35,377 nt of DNA, taken from the NCBI GenBank assembly GCA_027492485.1, contig JAPUER010000053.1, forward strand, positions 70,772-106,148, written 5' to 3'. This document shows, in pieces, positions 16,071 through 23,664 of the stretch. The notes under the pieces were generated by a model that saw only the letters and a list, made by a program, of their open reading frames with translations, made no database searches and was not told the origin of the DNA. Both the position numbers and the translations under genes were made by a program. The stretch's first letter is position 1; every line of letters begins with the position of its first letter. This DNA comes from Betaproteobacteria bacterium (GTDB lineage Bacteria; Pseudomonadota; Gammaproteobacteria; Burkholderiales; Casimicrobiaceae).

Positions 16071-17063
16071 ATGCGCGTCGTTATTACCGGTGGTGCCGGT
16101 TTTCTTGGCAAACTGCTGGCGCAGAAGATCCTCGAACGCGGGCTGTTGCGCGACACCGGAGGCGATCTGCGCGAAGTCAGCGAGCTGGTGCTGGTGGACA
16201 TGGCCGCTGCACAAGGCGAACCCTGGCTCACCGATCGCCGTGTGTCGCAGGTGGTGGGTGATGTTGCCGATCGACCCGTACTGGCCCGCGCATTGACACC
16301 CGCGACGGGCAGCGTGTTTCATCTGGCGGCCGTGGTCAGCGGCCAGGCCGAGGCGGACTTCGACATCGGCATGCGGGTCAATGTCGACGCTACCCGGACA
16401 CTGCTCGAACTGACGCGCACGCTGCCGGCGCCGCCGAAATTCGTGCTCACCAGTTCCATCGCAGTGTTCGGCGGCGACCTGCCCGCCGTGCTGCCTGACG
16501 ATCAGCGGCTGACGCCGCAGGGCTCCTACGGTGCCCAAAAGGCGATGGGCGAACTGCTGGTCGGCGATATGTCGCGACGCGGCATGATCGACGGTCGTTC
16601 GCTGCGCCTGCCCACCATCACGGTGCGCCCCGGCAAGCCAAACAAGGCGGCATCAAGTTTCGCCAGCGGCATCATCCGCGAGCCGCTCGCCGGCGTCGAC
16701 GCCGTCTGCCCGGTGGCGCCCGCGACGCGCATGTGGGTGCAGAGCCCGCCGCGGGTGATCGACAATCTGCTGGTTGGTCACGAGACGCCTGCCACGACGC
16801 TAAGCTTCGACCGCAGCATCAGCGTGCCCGGCATTTCGGTCGCGGTCGGCGAGATGGTGGCGTCGTTGCGTCGCGTTGCCGGCGAGTCGGTCGCCGCGCG
16901 AGTGGCGTGGCAGCTTGATCCCGCCATCGACCGGCTGGTATCGTCGTGGCCGCAGGCCTTTGCGGCGGACCGCGGACAGGCGCTCGGAATGACCGCCGAC
17001 ACCGATTTCGACGACATGGTGCGTGCCTACATGGCGACCGTCGCGGCAACGCCGAGGCCGTGA
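16071..17063 (+). CDS. denD: D-erythronate dehydrogenase-like SDR (DenD)
   Basis: DenD oxidises D-erythronate to 2-oxo-tetronate with NAD+, the first step of tetronate catabolism. The 330-residue extended SDR has GGAGFLG (7-13), FHLAAVVSGQAEADFD (83-98), the catalytic serine in LTSSIAVFGGD, and SYGAQK (Tyr153, Lys157). SLRLPTITVRPGKPN, ASSFASGIIREPL and CPVAPATRMWV are characteristic of DenD-annotated proteins. ATG 16071 is used; a GTG 15 bases upstream is possible. The kinase (OtnK/DenK) and decarboxylase (OtnC) that normally complete the pathway are not obvious here: the next gene is a class II aldolase longer than OtnC. The exact substrate in this operon is therefore open. Confidence 0.85.
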   Translation: MRVVITGGAGFLGKLLAQKILERGLLRDTGGDLREVSELVLVDMAAAQGEPWLTDRRVSQVVGDVADRPVLARALTPATGSVFHLAAVVSGQAEADFDIGMRVNVDATRTLLELTRTLPAPPKFVLTSSIAVFGGDLPAVLPDDQRLTPQGSYGAQKAMGELLVGDMSRRGMIDGRSLRLPTITVRPGKPNKAASSFASGIIREPLAGVDAVCPVAPATRMWVQSPPRVIDNLLVGHETPATTLSFDRSISVPGISVAVGEMVASLRRVAGESVAARVAWQLDPAIDRLVSSWPQAFAADRGQALGMTADTDFDDMVRAYMATVAATPRP

Positions 17064-17086
17064 CAATACACATCAGGAGGACGGCA

Positions 17087-17851
17087 ATGGCTGAATGGAA
17101 CGCAGACACGGTGAAAGCCAGCGTCACGCCCGAAGAATGGCAAACGCGGGTCGACCTCGCGGCGTGTTACCGCGCGGTGGCGATGATGGGCTGGGACGAT
17201 CTGGTGTTCACCCACATCACGGCGAAGATTCCCGGCGACGGGCACCGGTTTCTGATCAACCCCTACGGCTTCATGTTCGAGGAGATCACCGCCTCGTCAC
17301 TGGTCAAGATCGATCTCGCCGGCAACAAGCTCGACGACAACCCCTATCCGGTCAATCCCGCCGGCTTCGTAATCCACAGCGCCGTGCACGCCGTCCGCGA
17401 CGATGCCCAGTGCGTGCTGCATACGCACAGCCTGAACGGCGTGGCGGTGAGCGCACAAAAAGGCGGTGTGCTGCCGATCTCGCAGCAGTCGATCTTCGTG
17501 CTCGCCAGCCTGGCCTATCACGCCTACGAGGGCGTGGCGCTGCTCGACGACGAGAAGCCGCGACTGGTCGCCGATCTCGGTGACAGAAGCTTTCTCATGC
17601 TGCGCAATCACGGGCTGCTGACCGTGGCGCCGAGCATTCCCGACGCCTTCCAGTTGATGTACGTCTTCGAATCGGCCTGCGCGATTCAGGTGCGGGCGCA
17701 GGCGGGCGGCGACCTGGTTCCGATTGCGCAGAAAATCATCGATGGTGCGATTGAGCAGTCGAAGCAGGTCACCAGAGGGCTCGGCGGCCGCCTCGCCTGG
17801 CCGGGATTGCTGCGCCGGCTGCAGCGTCGCTTTCCGGGATTCGACGGTTAA
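17087..17851 (+). CDS. Class II aldolase/adducin family protein
   Basis: A 254-residue zinc-dependent aldolase-fold protein. Metal ligands are visible as HTH (His112, His114) and the later His175 in RNHGLLTV; FTHITAKIPG and LINPYGFMFEEITASSLVKID are the usual N-terminal segments. Family members cleave or decarboxylate phosphorylated hydroxy acids or sugars, but this longer subgroup is poorly characterised and differs from OtnC (about 210 residues). ATG 17087 has a perfect AGGAGG at 17075-17080. It lies 23 bases after denD, clearly in the same operon, and 80 bases before the kinase. Confidence 0.85.
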   Translation: MAEWNADTVKASVTPEEWQTRVDLAACYRAVAMMGWDDLVFTHITAKIPGDGHRFLINPYGFMFEEITASSLVKIDLAGNKLDDNPYPVNPAGFVIHSAVHAVRDDAQCVLHTHSLNGVAVSAQKGGVLPISQQSIFVLASLAYHAYEGVALLDDEKPRLVADLGDRSFLMLRNHGLLTVAPSIPDAFQLMYVFESACAIQVRAQAGGDLVPIAQKIIDGAIEQSKQVTRGLGGRLAWPGLLRRLQRRFPGFDG

Positions 17852-17931
17852 CAGGCGCGCTGCGGCGAGTTGAGCGAACGCTCCATTCGCCTGCCGTAGC
17901 ATCGAAAACAGACAGGGATCAGGAGGAGCAG

Positions 17932-19014
17932 GTGTCGGACACTGTCAGTCGGTCGGAATTGTTCACGGGCACGCGACCGGTGGCCGAACAGCATCGCTTC
18001 GATGTCGGCGCGCTGGAGGCCTATCTTCGTCAGCATGTCGCTGGCTTTGCCGGCCCGCTGAGCGTCGAGCAGTTCAAGGGCGGGCAATCGAACCCGACTT
18101 TCAAGCTCGTCACACCGGGCAAGACCTACGTGATGCGCTGCAAGCCCGGCCCGGCGGCCAAACTGCTGCCCTCGGCGCACGCCATCGACCGCGAGTTCCG
18201 CGTGATGCGCGGACTGGCCGGCAGCGAGGTACCGGTCGCCGCGATGCACACGCTGTGCGAGGACGAGTCGGTCATCGGGCGTGCGTTCTACGTGATGGAT
18301 TTCGTCGACGGGCGCGTGCTCTGGGAGCCGCAATTACCGGGCATGACGCCGGCGCAACGGGCGGCCATCTTCGACGAAATGAACCGCGTCATCGCCGCCC
18401 TGCATCGCGTCGATTTCACCACGGCGGGACTTGCCGACTATGGCCGCCACGATGGCTATCTGGCGCGGCAGATTGCGCGCTGGACCAAACAGTACCGCGC
18501 GTCCGAGACCGAGTCGATCCCGGCCATGGATGCCCTGATCGAGTGGTTGCCGGCGCACATCCCGGCGGGCGAGGAAACCAGCATCGTGCACGGCGACTAC
18601 CGCCTCGACAACGTGATCTTTCACCCCGCCGAGCCGCGCATTCTGGCGGTGCTCGACTGGGAGCTGTCGACCCTCGGGCATCCGCTGGCCGACTTTGCCT
18701 ATCACTGCATGACGTGGGTGCTGCCACCGGGCAGTGGTCGCGGCATGGCCGGCGTCGATCTCGCCGGCACCGGCATCCCGACCCTGCCGCAATACATCGC
18801 GCGCTACTGCGAACGCACCGGGCGCCCGGACGGCATCCCCAATTTCGAGTTCTACCTCGCCTACAACATGTTCCGCCTCGCCGGCATCCTGCAGGGCATC
18901 ATGAAGCGCGTCGTCGATGGCACCGCATCGAGTGCGCAGGCGGTGGCGATGGGCAAATCGGCGCGACCGATCGCCGAACAGGGCTGGCAGATTGCGCAGT
19001 CGATAGCACACTGA
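17932..19014 (+). CDS. APH-fold kinase, LvaA / ACAD10-11 N-domain type
   Basis: A 360-residue aminoglycoside-phosphotransferase-fold kinase. Visible: the nucleotide loop GGQSNPTF (50-57), the VMRCKP strand, the catalytic loop HGDYRLDN (220-227, Asp222) and the metal-binding LDWE (Asp242). The form FKGGQSNPTFKLV, VMDFVDGR and VLDWELSTLGHPLADFAYH is that of the kinase half of mammalian ACAD10/11 and of LvaA, which phosphorylates 4-hydroxyacyl-CoA. It is therefore more likely a catabolic kinase than an antibiotic-resistance enzyme. GTG 17932 is the start, with AGGAGGAG five bases before it. The partner dehydrogenase follows after a repeat-bearing gap. Confidence 0.85.
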   Translation: MSDTVSRSELFTGTRPVAEQHRFDVGALEAYLRQHVAGFAGPLSVEQFKGGQSNPTFKLVTPGKTYVMRCKPGPAAKLLPSAHAIDREFRVMRGLAGSEVPVAAMHTLCEDESVIGRAFYVMDFVDGRVLWEPQLPGMTPAQRAAIFDEMNRVIAALHRVDFTTAGLADYGRHDGYLARQIARWTKQYRASETESIPAMDALIEWLPAHIPAGEETSIVHGDYRLDNVIFHPAEPRILAVLDWELSTLGHPLADFAYHCMTWVLPPGSGRGMAGVDLAGTGIPTLPQYIARYCERTGRPDGIPNFEFYLAYNMFRLAGILQGIMKRVVDGTASSAQAVAMGKSARPIAEQGWQIAQSIAH

Positions 19015-19040
19015 ATCAACCCAGCAAACCGACACCCCGG

Positions 19041-19117
19041 CGTTCGCGGTGAGCCCGTCGAACCATGAACGCCGCGTTAACCAGGCCGTGATCCTTCGAC
19101 AGGCTCAGGACGAACGG
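19041..19117. repeat. REP-like inverted repeat
   Basis: The left arm, 19041-19065 (CGTTCG..TGAGCC.GTCGAA), and the right arm, 19092-19117 (TTCGACAGGCTCA..CGAACG), are imperfect inverted copies separated by 26 bases. This TTCGACAGGCTCAGGACGAACGG-type sequence is a familiar dispersed intergenic repeat in many proteobacterial genomes. It sits between the kinase and the acyl-CoA dehydrogenase and would form a long RNA hairpin. Confidence 0.75.
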
Positions 19118-19139
19118 CCGAATGGACATCAGGGACATC

Positions 19140-20360
19140 ATGGATTTTCAGCATTCCGACAAGGTCAAGGACTATCAGGCGCGGCTGCTGCGCTTTTTCG
19201 ACGAGCACATCTACCCGAACGAGCATCGCTACGAAAAAGACGTCGAGGACAACACCAAAGCGGGCAATCGCTGGTTGCCTACGACGGTGGTCGAGGAACT
19301 GAAGCCGATCGCCCGTGCGCAGGGACTGTGGAACCTGTTCTGTCCGCATGCCGAGTATGGCGCCGGGCTTAACAATCTGGAATACGCGCCGCTGGCCGAG
19401 ATCATGGGCCGCGTGATGTGGGCCTCCGAGGTGTTCAACTGCTCGGCGCCGGACACCGGCAATATGGAAACCATCATCCAGTACGGCACGGCGGAGCAAA
19501 AGGCGCAATGGCTGCCCGATCTGCTCGCCGGCAAGACGCGCTCTGCGTTCGCCATGACCGAGCCCGCCGTGGCCTCGTCGGATGCCACCAACATCGAGAC
19601 CCGCATCGTGCGTGACGGCGACAGCTACGTCATCAATGGCCGCAAGTGGTGGATCTCCGGCGCCGGCGACCCGCGCTGCGCGGTGTACATCCTGATGGGC
19701 AAGAACGATCCGGACGCGCCCAAGCACTTGCAACAGTCGATGATTCTGGTGCCGGCCAACACGCCGGGCATCACCGTCGTGCGCCCGCTCAACGTGTTCG
19801 GCTACGACCACGCGCCGCACGGCCACTGCGAAATCCTGTTCGAGAACGTCCGCGTGCCGGTCAGCAACATCCTGCTCGGCGAAGGCCGCGGGTTCGAGAT
19901 TGCCCAGGGTCGTCTCGGGCCGGGCCGCATCCACCATTGCATGCGTTCGATCGGCGTTGCCGAGCGGGCGCTGGAGCTGATGTGCAAGCGTCTCGCCAGT
20001 CGCGTCGCCTTCGGCAAGCCGATCGCCGCGCAGTCGGTGTGGCATGAACGCATCGCGGAAGCACGCTGCCTGATCGATCAGGCGCGCTTCCTGACGCTGA
20101 ACGCGGCGTGGATGATGGACGTGGCGGGCAACAAGGTGGCCAAACAGCAGATCGCGATGATCAAGGTGGTCGCCCCGAGCATGGCGCTCAAAGTGGTCGA
20201 CTGGGCGATTCAGGCGCACGGCGGCGGCGGCGTCAGCGACGACTTCCCGCTCGCCGGCGCCTGGGCGAACCTGCGCACGCTGCGTTTCGCCGATGGCCCG
20301 GACGAAGTGCACCGCAACGCGATTGCCAAGACGGAACTGGGCAAGTACGTCGCCCGCTAG
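19140..20360 (+). CDS. Acyl-CoA dehydrogenase, ACAD10/11 (LvaC-like) type
   Basis: A 406-residue flavoprotein. Typical acyl-CoA dehydrogenase segments are present: [64 protein letters not shown] and QAHGGGGVS. At the position of the usual catalytic Glu near the C terminus stands FADGPDEVH (Asp about 385), the hallmark of ACAD10/11 and related bacterial enzymes, which work with a kinase to remove a phosphorylated 4-hydroxyl group from acyl-CoA. The adjacent kinase gene supports this. ATG 19140 gives the usual family start (MDFQHSDKV) with AGGGA close upstream; ATG 19122 would add six residues and starts next to the repeat. Confidence 0.9.
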   Translation: MDFQHSDKVKDYQARLLRFFDEHIYPNEHRYEKDVEDNTKAGNRWLPTTVVEELKPIARAQGLWNLFCPHAEYGAGLNNLEYAPLAEIMGRVMWASEVFNCSAPDTGNMETIIQYGTAEQKAQWLPDLLAGKTRSAFAMTEPAVASSDATNIETRIVRDGDSYVINGRKWWISGAGDPRCAVYILMGKNDPDAPKHLQQSMILVPANTPGITVVRPLNVFGYDHAPHGHCEILFENVRVPVSNILLGEGRGFEIAQGRLGPGRIHHCMRSIGVAERALELMCKRLASRVAFGKPIAAQSVWHERIAEARCLIDQARFLTLNAAWMMDVAGNKVAKQQIAMIKVVAPSMALKVVDWAIQAHGGGGVSDDFPLAGAWANLRTLRFADGPDEVHRNAIAKTELGKYVAR

Positions 20361-20405
20361 TCCGCTCGCTGCAAAGGCGCCCGCATTTGCGTCCGGCGTC
20401 GCCGC

Positions 20406-20433
20406 TTGCAAATACTGTAAATAAACACATAAT
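20406..20433 (+). promoter_or_regulatory. Candidate radC promoter with a degenerate LexA-like site
   Basis: TTGCAA (20406-20411), a 16-base spacer and CATAAT (20428-20433) form a plausible sigma-70 promoter, starting near 20440. CTGT, eight A+T-rich bases, ACAT (20415-20430) overlaps it: one half-site matches the LexA consensus fully, the other misses its last base. Confidence 0.4.
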
Positions 20434-20473
20434 ACGCCCCATGCCGCCGTCGATCCGGTGGCCGGGAGCGAGC

Positions 20474-21172
20474 ATGAGTATCCGGGATTGGCCGGCTGAC
20501 GACCGGCCGCGCGAGAAGCTGCTGGCGCACGGCGCGCAGGCGTTGACCGACGCCGAGCTGCTGGCGATCTTCCTGCGCATCGGCGTGGCCGGCAAGAGTG
20601 CCGTCGGGCTGGCGCGCGAGCTGCTGCAACGTTTCGGCTCGATTGCCGGCGTGGTCGGCGCAGCGCGCGACGAGTTCTGCGCGCTGCATGGCATGGGTGA
20701 GGCGAAGTTCGTCCAGTTGCAGGCAACCGTGGAGATCGCCCGCCGCGCGCTGGCCAGCGAGATGGCGGAGCGGCCACTGCTCAACTCGCCCGACATCGTG
20801 AAGGATTACCTCCGCCTGTCGCTCGGCCACGAGCGGGTGGAGGTGTTCGTCGCGCTCTGGCTCGACGCGCAGCACCGCCTGATCGAGATGCAGACGCTGT
20901 TCCGCGGCACGCTGGCACAGACCAGCGTCTATCCGCGCGAGGTGGTGCGCGCGGCGCTGGCAAAAAACGCGGCGTCGGTGATCCTCGCGCATAACCATCC
21001 ATCGGGATCGACGCAGCCGAGTCAGGCGGACCGATCGCTCACCCGGGTGCTGAAGGACGCCCTCGCGCTGATCGACGTCGCGGTACTAGATCACTGCATC
21101 GTCGGCGCCACCGAAGCCGCCACCCAGGGGGCGATGCCGGTGCGTTCGATGGCGACGATGGGTGAGTTGTAG
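20474..21172 (+). CDS. radC: RadC family JAMM-motif protein
   Basis: RadC proteins carry a helix-hairpin-helix DNA-binding region and a JAMM metalloprotease-like domain; their cellular role remains unclear despite the historical repair name. The 232-residue protein shows [13 protein letters not shown] at the start, the HhH part ([13 protein letters not shown]) and the metal motif HNHPSG with His173, His175 and Asp186 (H-x-H-x10-D). ATG 20474 has GGGAG at 20463-20467; an in-frame ATG at 20441 would add eleven residues not seen in the family. It converges with rnhA. Confidence 0.95.
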   Translation: MSIRDWPADDRPREKLLAHGAQALTDAELLAIFLRIGVAGKSAVGLARELLQRFGSIAGVVGAARDEFCALHGMGEAKFVQLQATVEIARRALASEMAERPLLNSPDIVKDYLRLSLGHERVEVFVALWLDAQHRLIEMQTLFRGTLAQTSVYPREVVRAALAKNAASVILAHNHPSGSTQPSQADRSLTRVLKDALALIDVAVLDHCIVGATEAATQGAMPVRSMATMGEL

Positions 21173-21346
21173 ACGGCCACCGTGACGGACGGTGTAACGC
21201 CGCTGGGGGCGTTGCTGGGCAATCAGCTTTTGTCGTCAAGCGGCTTATCCATTGGGCATACAGCCATAAATCGAAGAAAGTCGACTTTTACCGTTTTAAC
21301 GCTCTCTGCCCAGTGTAGATACCGCTTTCCCCAAAAAGCCAATCGC

Positions 21347-21808
21347 TCAGCGAACGCTCTTCGGAATTCCCAGATTCGACAATGCGTCGGCTCGCTCGTT
21401 GCCGGGATCGCCGGCGTGGCCCTTGACCCAGCGCCATTCCACGCTGTGCCCGGCGGCCAATTCGTCGAGCGTCTGCCACAGGTCGGCATTCTTCACCGGC
21501 TTTTTGTCGGCGGTGCGCCAGCCGTTGCGCTTCCAGCCATGAATCCAGGTTTCGATGCCCTGTTTGACGTAGCTGGAATCGGTGAACAGCCGCACGCGGC
21601 AATGGCGCCTGAGCGCGCGCAGCGCTTCGATCGCCGCCGTCAGTTCCATGCGGTTGTTGGTGGTCATTGCCTCACCGCCGTGCAGCTCGCGCCGCCGCTC
21701 GCCGGCAATCATCAGCACGCCCCAGCCGCCCGGCCCCGGATTGCCCTTGCAAGCGCCATCGGTGTAGACGATGACCTCCGGCTCGCCGCCGTCACGACCG
21801 GCGCTCAC
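21347..21808 (-). CDS. rnhA: Ribonuclease HI
   Basis: RNase HI removes RNA from RNA:DNA hybrids, including R-loops and primers. The 153-residue protein has the full catalytic set: Asp17 ([16 protein letters not shown] region), Glu55 ([12 protein letters not shown]), Asp77 (FTDSSYV), Asp141 (GNERADALS), and His131 in VKGHAGD. Length equals the E. coli enzyme (155). The start is GTG 21808 with GGAGG six bases upstream; it overlaps the methyltransferase stop by four bases (GTGA). In many betaproteobacteria dnaQ follows rnhA; here the gene converges with radC across 174 bases in which I see no gene. Confidence 0.96.
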   Translation of the reverse strand: MSAGRDGGEPEVIVYTDGACKGNPGPGGWGVLMIAGERRRELHGGEAMTTNNRMELTAAIEALRALRRHCRVRLFTDSSYVKQGIETWIHGWKRNGWRTADKKPVKNADLWQTLDELAAGHSVEWRWVKGHAGDPGNERADALSNLGIPKSVR

Positions 21809-22554
21809 TGCCCACCTCCGTTGCCGGCGCCGCCGCGGGTGACGCGGGTCGGCACCGCCGCCGCAGCCCTGCGACGACGCGGCGAGCGTGCCCAGTCCGG
21901 CCGCATCAGGCGCACCCCCGCCACCCGCTTCACCGCGTGCAGGAAGTACACGCCGCCGGCGAACGGCCACCAGCGTTCGCCGCCGCTCTCCAGCCAGGCC
22001 AGCCGTTGCAGCGTGCGTTCGTTTTGCGCCGGCATGTTGTAGGTGTCGAACTGGCCGCTAACGACGTCGAACCCCAGCAGGTTCAGCCAGTCCTTCACGC
22101 GCGACAGCGACATGAACTCGCCGCCCCAGGGTCCGCCGCGGTCGCGCCCGAAGTAGTGCTTGATGCCGAACAGCGAATGCGGATTGAAACCGGACAGCAG
22201 CAGTCGCCCCTCGGGGCGCAACACGCGGAACACCTCGCGCAGCACCTCGTGCGGCAGGGCCTGAAATTCGAGCGTGTGCGGCAATACGATCACGTCGAAC
22301 TGGTTTTCGGCAAACGGCAATTGATCGGGCTCGGACAGCAACGCCGCCGCGCTGTCCCAGGCCAGCGTGAAGCGGTGCGTCACGCGACTGCTCTGCATCA
22401 GCGGCACCGTCGCGCAGCCCATTTGCAGGGCATAAAATCCGAACAGGTCGGGCAGCGCGCGATCAAAAATAGCCTGCTCCCGCGCCATCACGTAGCGGCC
22501 AAGCGGCGTCGCCAGCCAGTCGTCGAAGCTCTGGCCGCCGCCGCCGGGTTGCAC
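21805..22554 (-). CDS. Class I SAM-dependent methyltransferase
   Basis: A protein of about 249 residues belonging to the methyltransferase family encoded next to rnhA in betaproteobacteria. It begins with [25 protein letters not shown], then shows [42 protein letters not shown], the post-motif region of a Rossmann methyltransferase. The glycine-rich SAM loop is weak (FYALQMGCA), as usual for this family. The substrate is unknown. The start is uncertain: GTG 22554 with GGAG just upstream is chosen because it gives the family N terminus and clears gloB; a TTG at 22620 would overlap the gloB start. Its stop overlaps the rnhA start by four bases, so the two are coupled. Confidence 0.8.
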   Translation of the reverse strand: MQPGGGGQSFDDWLATPLGRYVMAREQAIFDRALPDLFGFYALQMGCATVPLMQSSRVTHRFTLAWDSAAALLSEPDQLPFAENQFDVIVLPHTLEFQALPHEVLREVFRVLRPEGRLLLSGFNPHSLFGIKHYFGRDRGGPWGGEFMSLSRVKDWLNLLGFDVVSGQFDTYNMPAQNERTLQRLAWLESGGERWWPFAGGVYFLHAVKRVAGVRLMRPDWARSPRRRRAAAAVPTRVTRGGAGNGGGQ

Positions 22555-22619
22555 GGGCTCCGGCGGCGCCGATGGCCCGCCCTGCCCTGGCTGCGCTGAT
22601 TGTGTACTGGATGAATTCA

Positions 22620-23450
22620 ATGGGTGCCGATTCTGCCGCCGATCTCTCCGCGACCGAACTATCGATCGTGCCGATCCCTGCGTTTGCCGACAACTATATC
22701 TGGGCGTTGCTGCATCGCGGCCACTGCGTCGTCGTCGATCCGGGCGACGCGGCACCGGTGGAAGCCTTTCTTGCCGAACGGCGGCTGACGCTCGACGCGA
22801 TCCTGATCACCCACCATCACGGCGATCATGTCGGCGGCGTCGCCGCGCTGGCGGCGGCACGACCGGGGCTGCCGGTGTACGGGCCGGCAGCGGAAGCGAT
22901 CGCCGGCGTGACGCATCCGCTGGCCGATGGCGACACGCTTGTGCTGCCGATCACACCGCGCGTGCGCTGGCAGGTGATGAGCGTTCCGGGCCACACGCGC
23001 GGCCATATCGCCTACTTCGGTGACGACATGCTGTTTTGCGGCGATACCCTGTTCGCGGCCGGCTGCGGCCGACTGTTCGAGGGCACGCCGGCGCAAATGC
23101 ACGCTTCGCTGTCGCGGCTCGCCGCGCTGCCGGCGACAACGCGCGTCTATTGCACGCACGAATACACGCTGGCCAACCTGCGCTTCGCGCTGGCGGTCGA
23201 GCCCGACAACGCCGCGCTGGCCGAGCGCAGTTTCACCGAGCAGGCGCGACGCGCGCGCAACGAGCCGACGCTGCCGTCGACCATCGCCCTCGAGCGCGCA
23301 ACCAACCCGTTCCTGCGAGTAACGCTACCGACCGTGATCGCCAGCGCCGCGCAACACGCCCGCGCCGCGTCCGGCCCGCCGGCACCGGAGGCGTCGAATC
23401 CGGTCGCGGTATTCAGCGTGCTGCGACAATGGAAAAACGACTTCCGCTGA
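22620..23450 (+). CDS. gloB: Hydroxyacylglutathione hydrolase (glyoxalase II)
   Basis: GloB hydrolyses S-D-lactoylglutathione to D-lactate and glutathione, the second step of methylglyoxal detoxification. The 276-residue metallo-beta-lactamase-fold protein has THHHGDH (64-70), PGHTRGHIAYF, LFCGDTLFAAGCGRLFEG and YCTHEYTLANLRFA, together giving all metal ligands. IPIPAF-like VPIPAFADNYIW marks the conserved N terminus. ATG 22620 is the nearest reasonable start; ATG 22611 is also in frame, and neither has a strong Shine-Dalgarno. It is divergent from the methyltransferase and 214 bases before mltD. At 276 residues it is slightly longer than usual, with a C-terminal extension. Confidence 0.94.
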   Translation: MGADSAADLSATELSIVPIPAFADNYIWALLHRGHCVVVDPGDAAPVEAFLAERRLTLDAILITHHHGDHVGGVAALAAARPGLPVYGPAAEAIAGVTHPLADGDTLVLPITPRVRWQVMSVPGHTRGHIAYFGDDMLFCGDTLFAAGCGRLFEGTPAQMHASLSRLAALPATTRVYCTHEYTLANLRFALAVEPDNAALAERSFTEQARRARNEPTLPSTIALERATNPFLRVTLPTVIASAAQHARAASGPPAPEASNPVAVFSVLRQWKNDFR

Positions 23451-23528
23451 GCCCCCCGTCGCGCGTCCACCACGGGGGCATCGGGCGGGCAGTGGGCAGC
23501 ATCATGCCGGTAAACGCCGACGGCTCAG

Positions 23529-23557
23529 TTGACCTGAGCGGCTCAAATGAGTAGCAT
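23529..23557 (+). promoter_or_regulatory. Candidate mltD promoter
   Basis: TTGACC (23529-23534), a 17-base spacer and TAGCAT (23552-23557) form a plausible sigma-70 promoter upstream of mltD. The -35 lies in a small inverted repeat, GCTCAG/CTGAGC (23523-23539). The leader to GTG 23665 would be about 100 bases. Confidence 0.35.
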
Positions 23558-23664
23558 CGCGCGAGATTTTGCTGGGCAGCCGTGTATCGTCGTTTACAAC
23601 ATGTACATGCGCGATGACCCGCCGCCCGGCCCTTAGTACGAAGTATTTAGCGACAGGAGAAGGC

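Noticed and set aside
17087-17851. Aldolase as OtnC (3-oxo-tetronate 4-phosphate decarboxylase)
   Set aside because: It is clearly longer than OtnC and no OtnK-like kinase adjoins; only the fold-level call is safe.
17932-19014. Aminoglycoside resistance gene
   Set aside because: APH fold only; its sequence form and dehydrogenase neighbour match the ACAD10/11-type catabolic kinases.
21173-21346. dnaQ or another gene between radC and rnhA
   Set aside because: The 174 bases have no usable frame or motif; it is a convergent gap without an obvious terminator.
23451-23480. Terminator after gloB
   Set aside because: CCCCCGT/ACGGGGG can pair, but the loop is long (12 bases) and no T-run follows.
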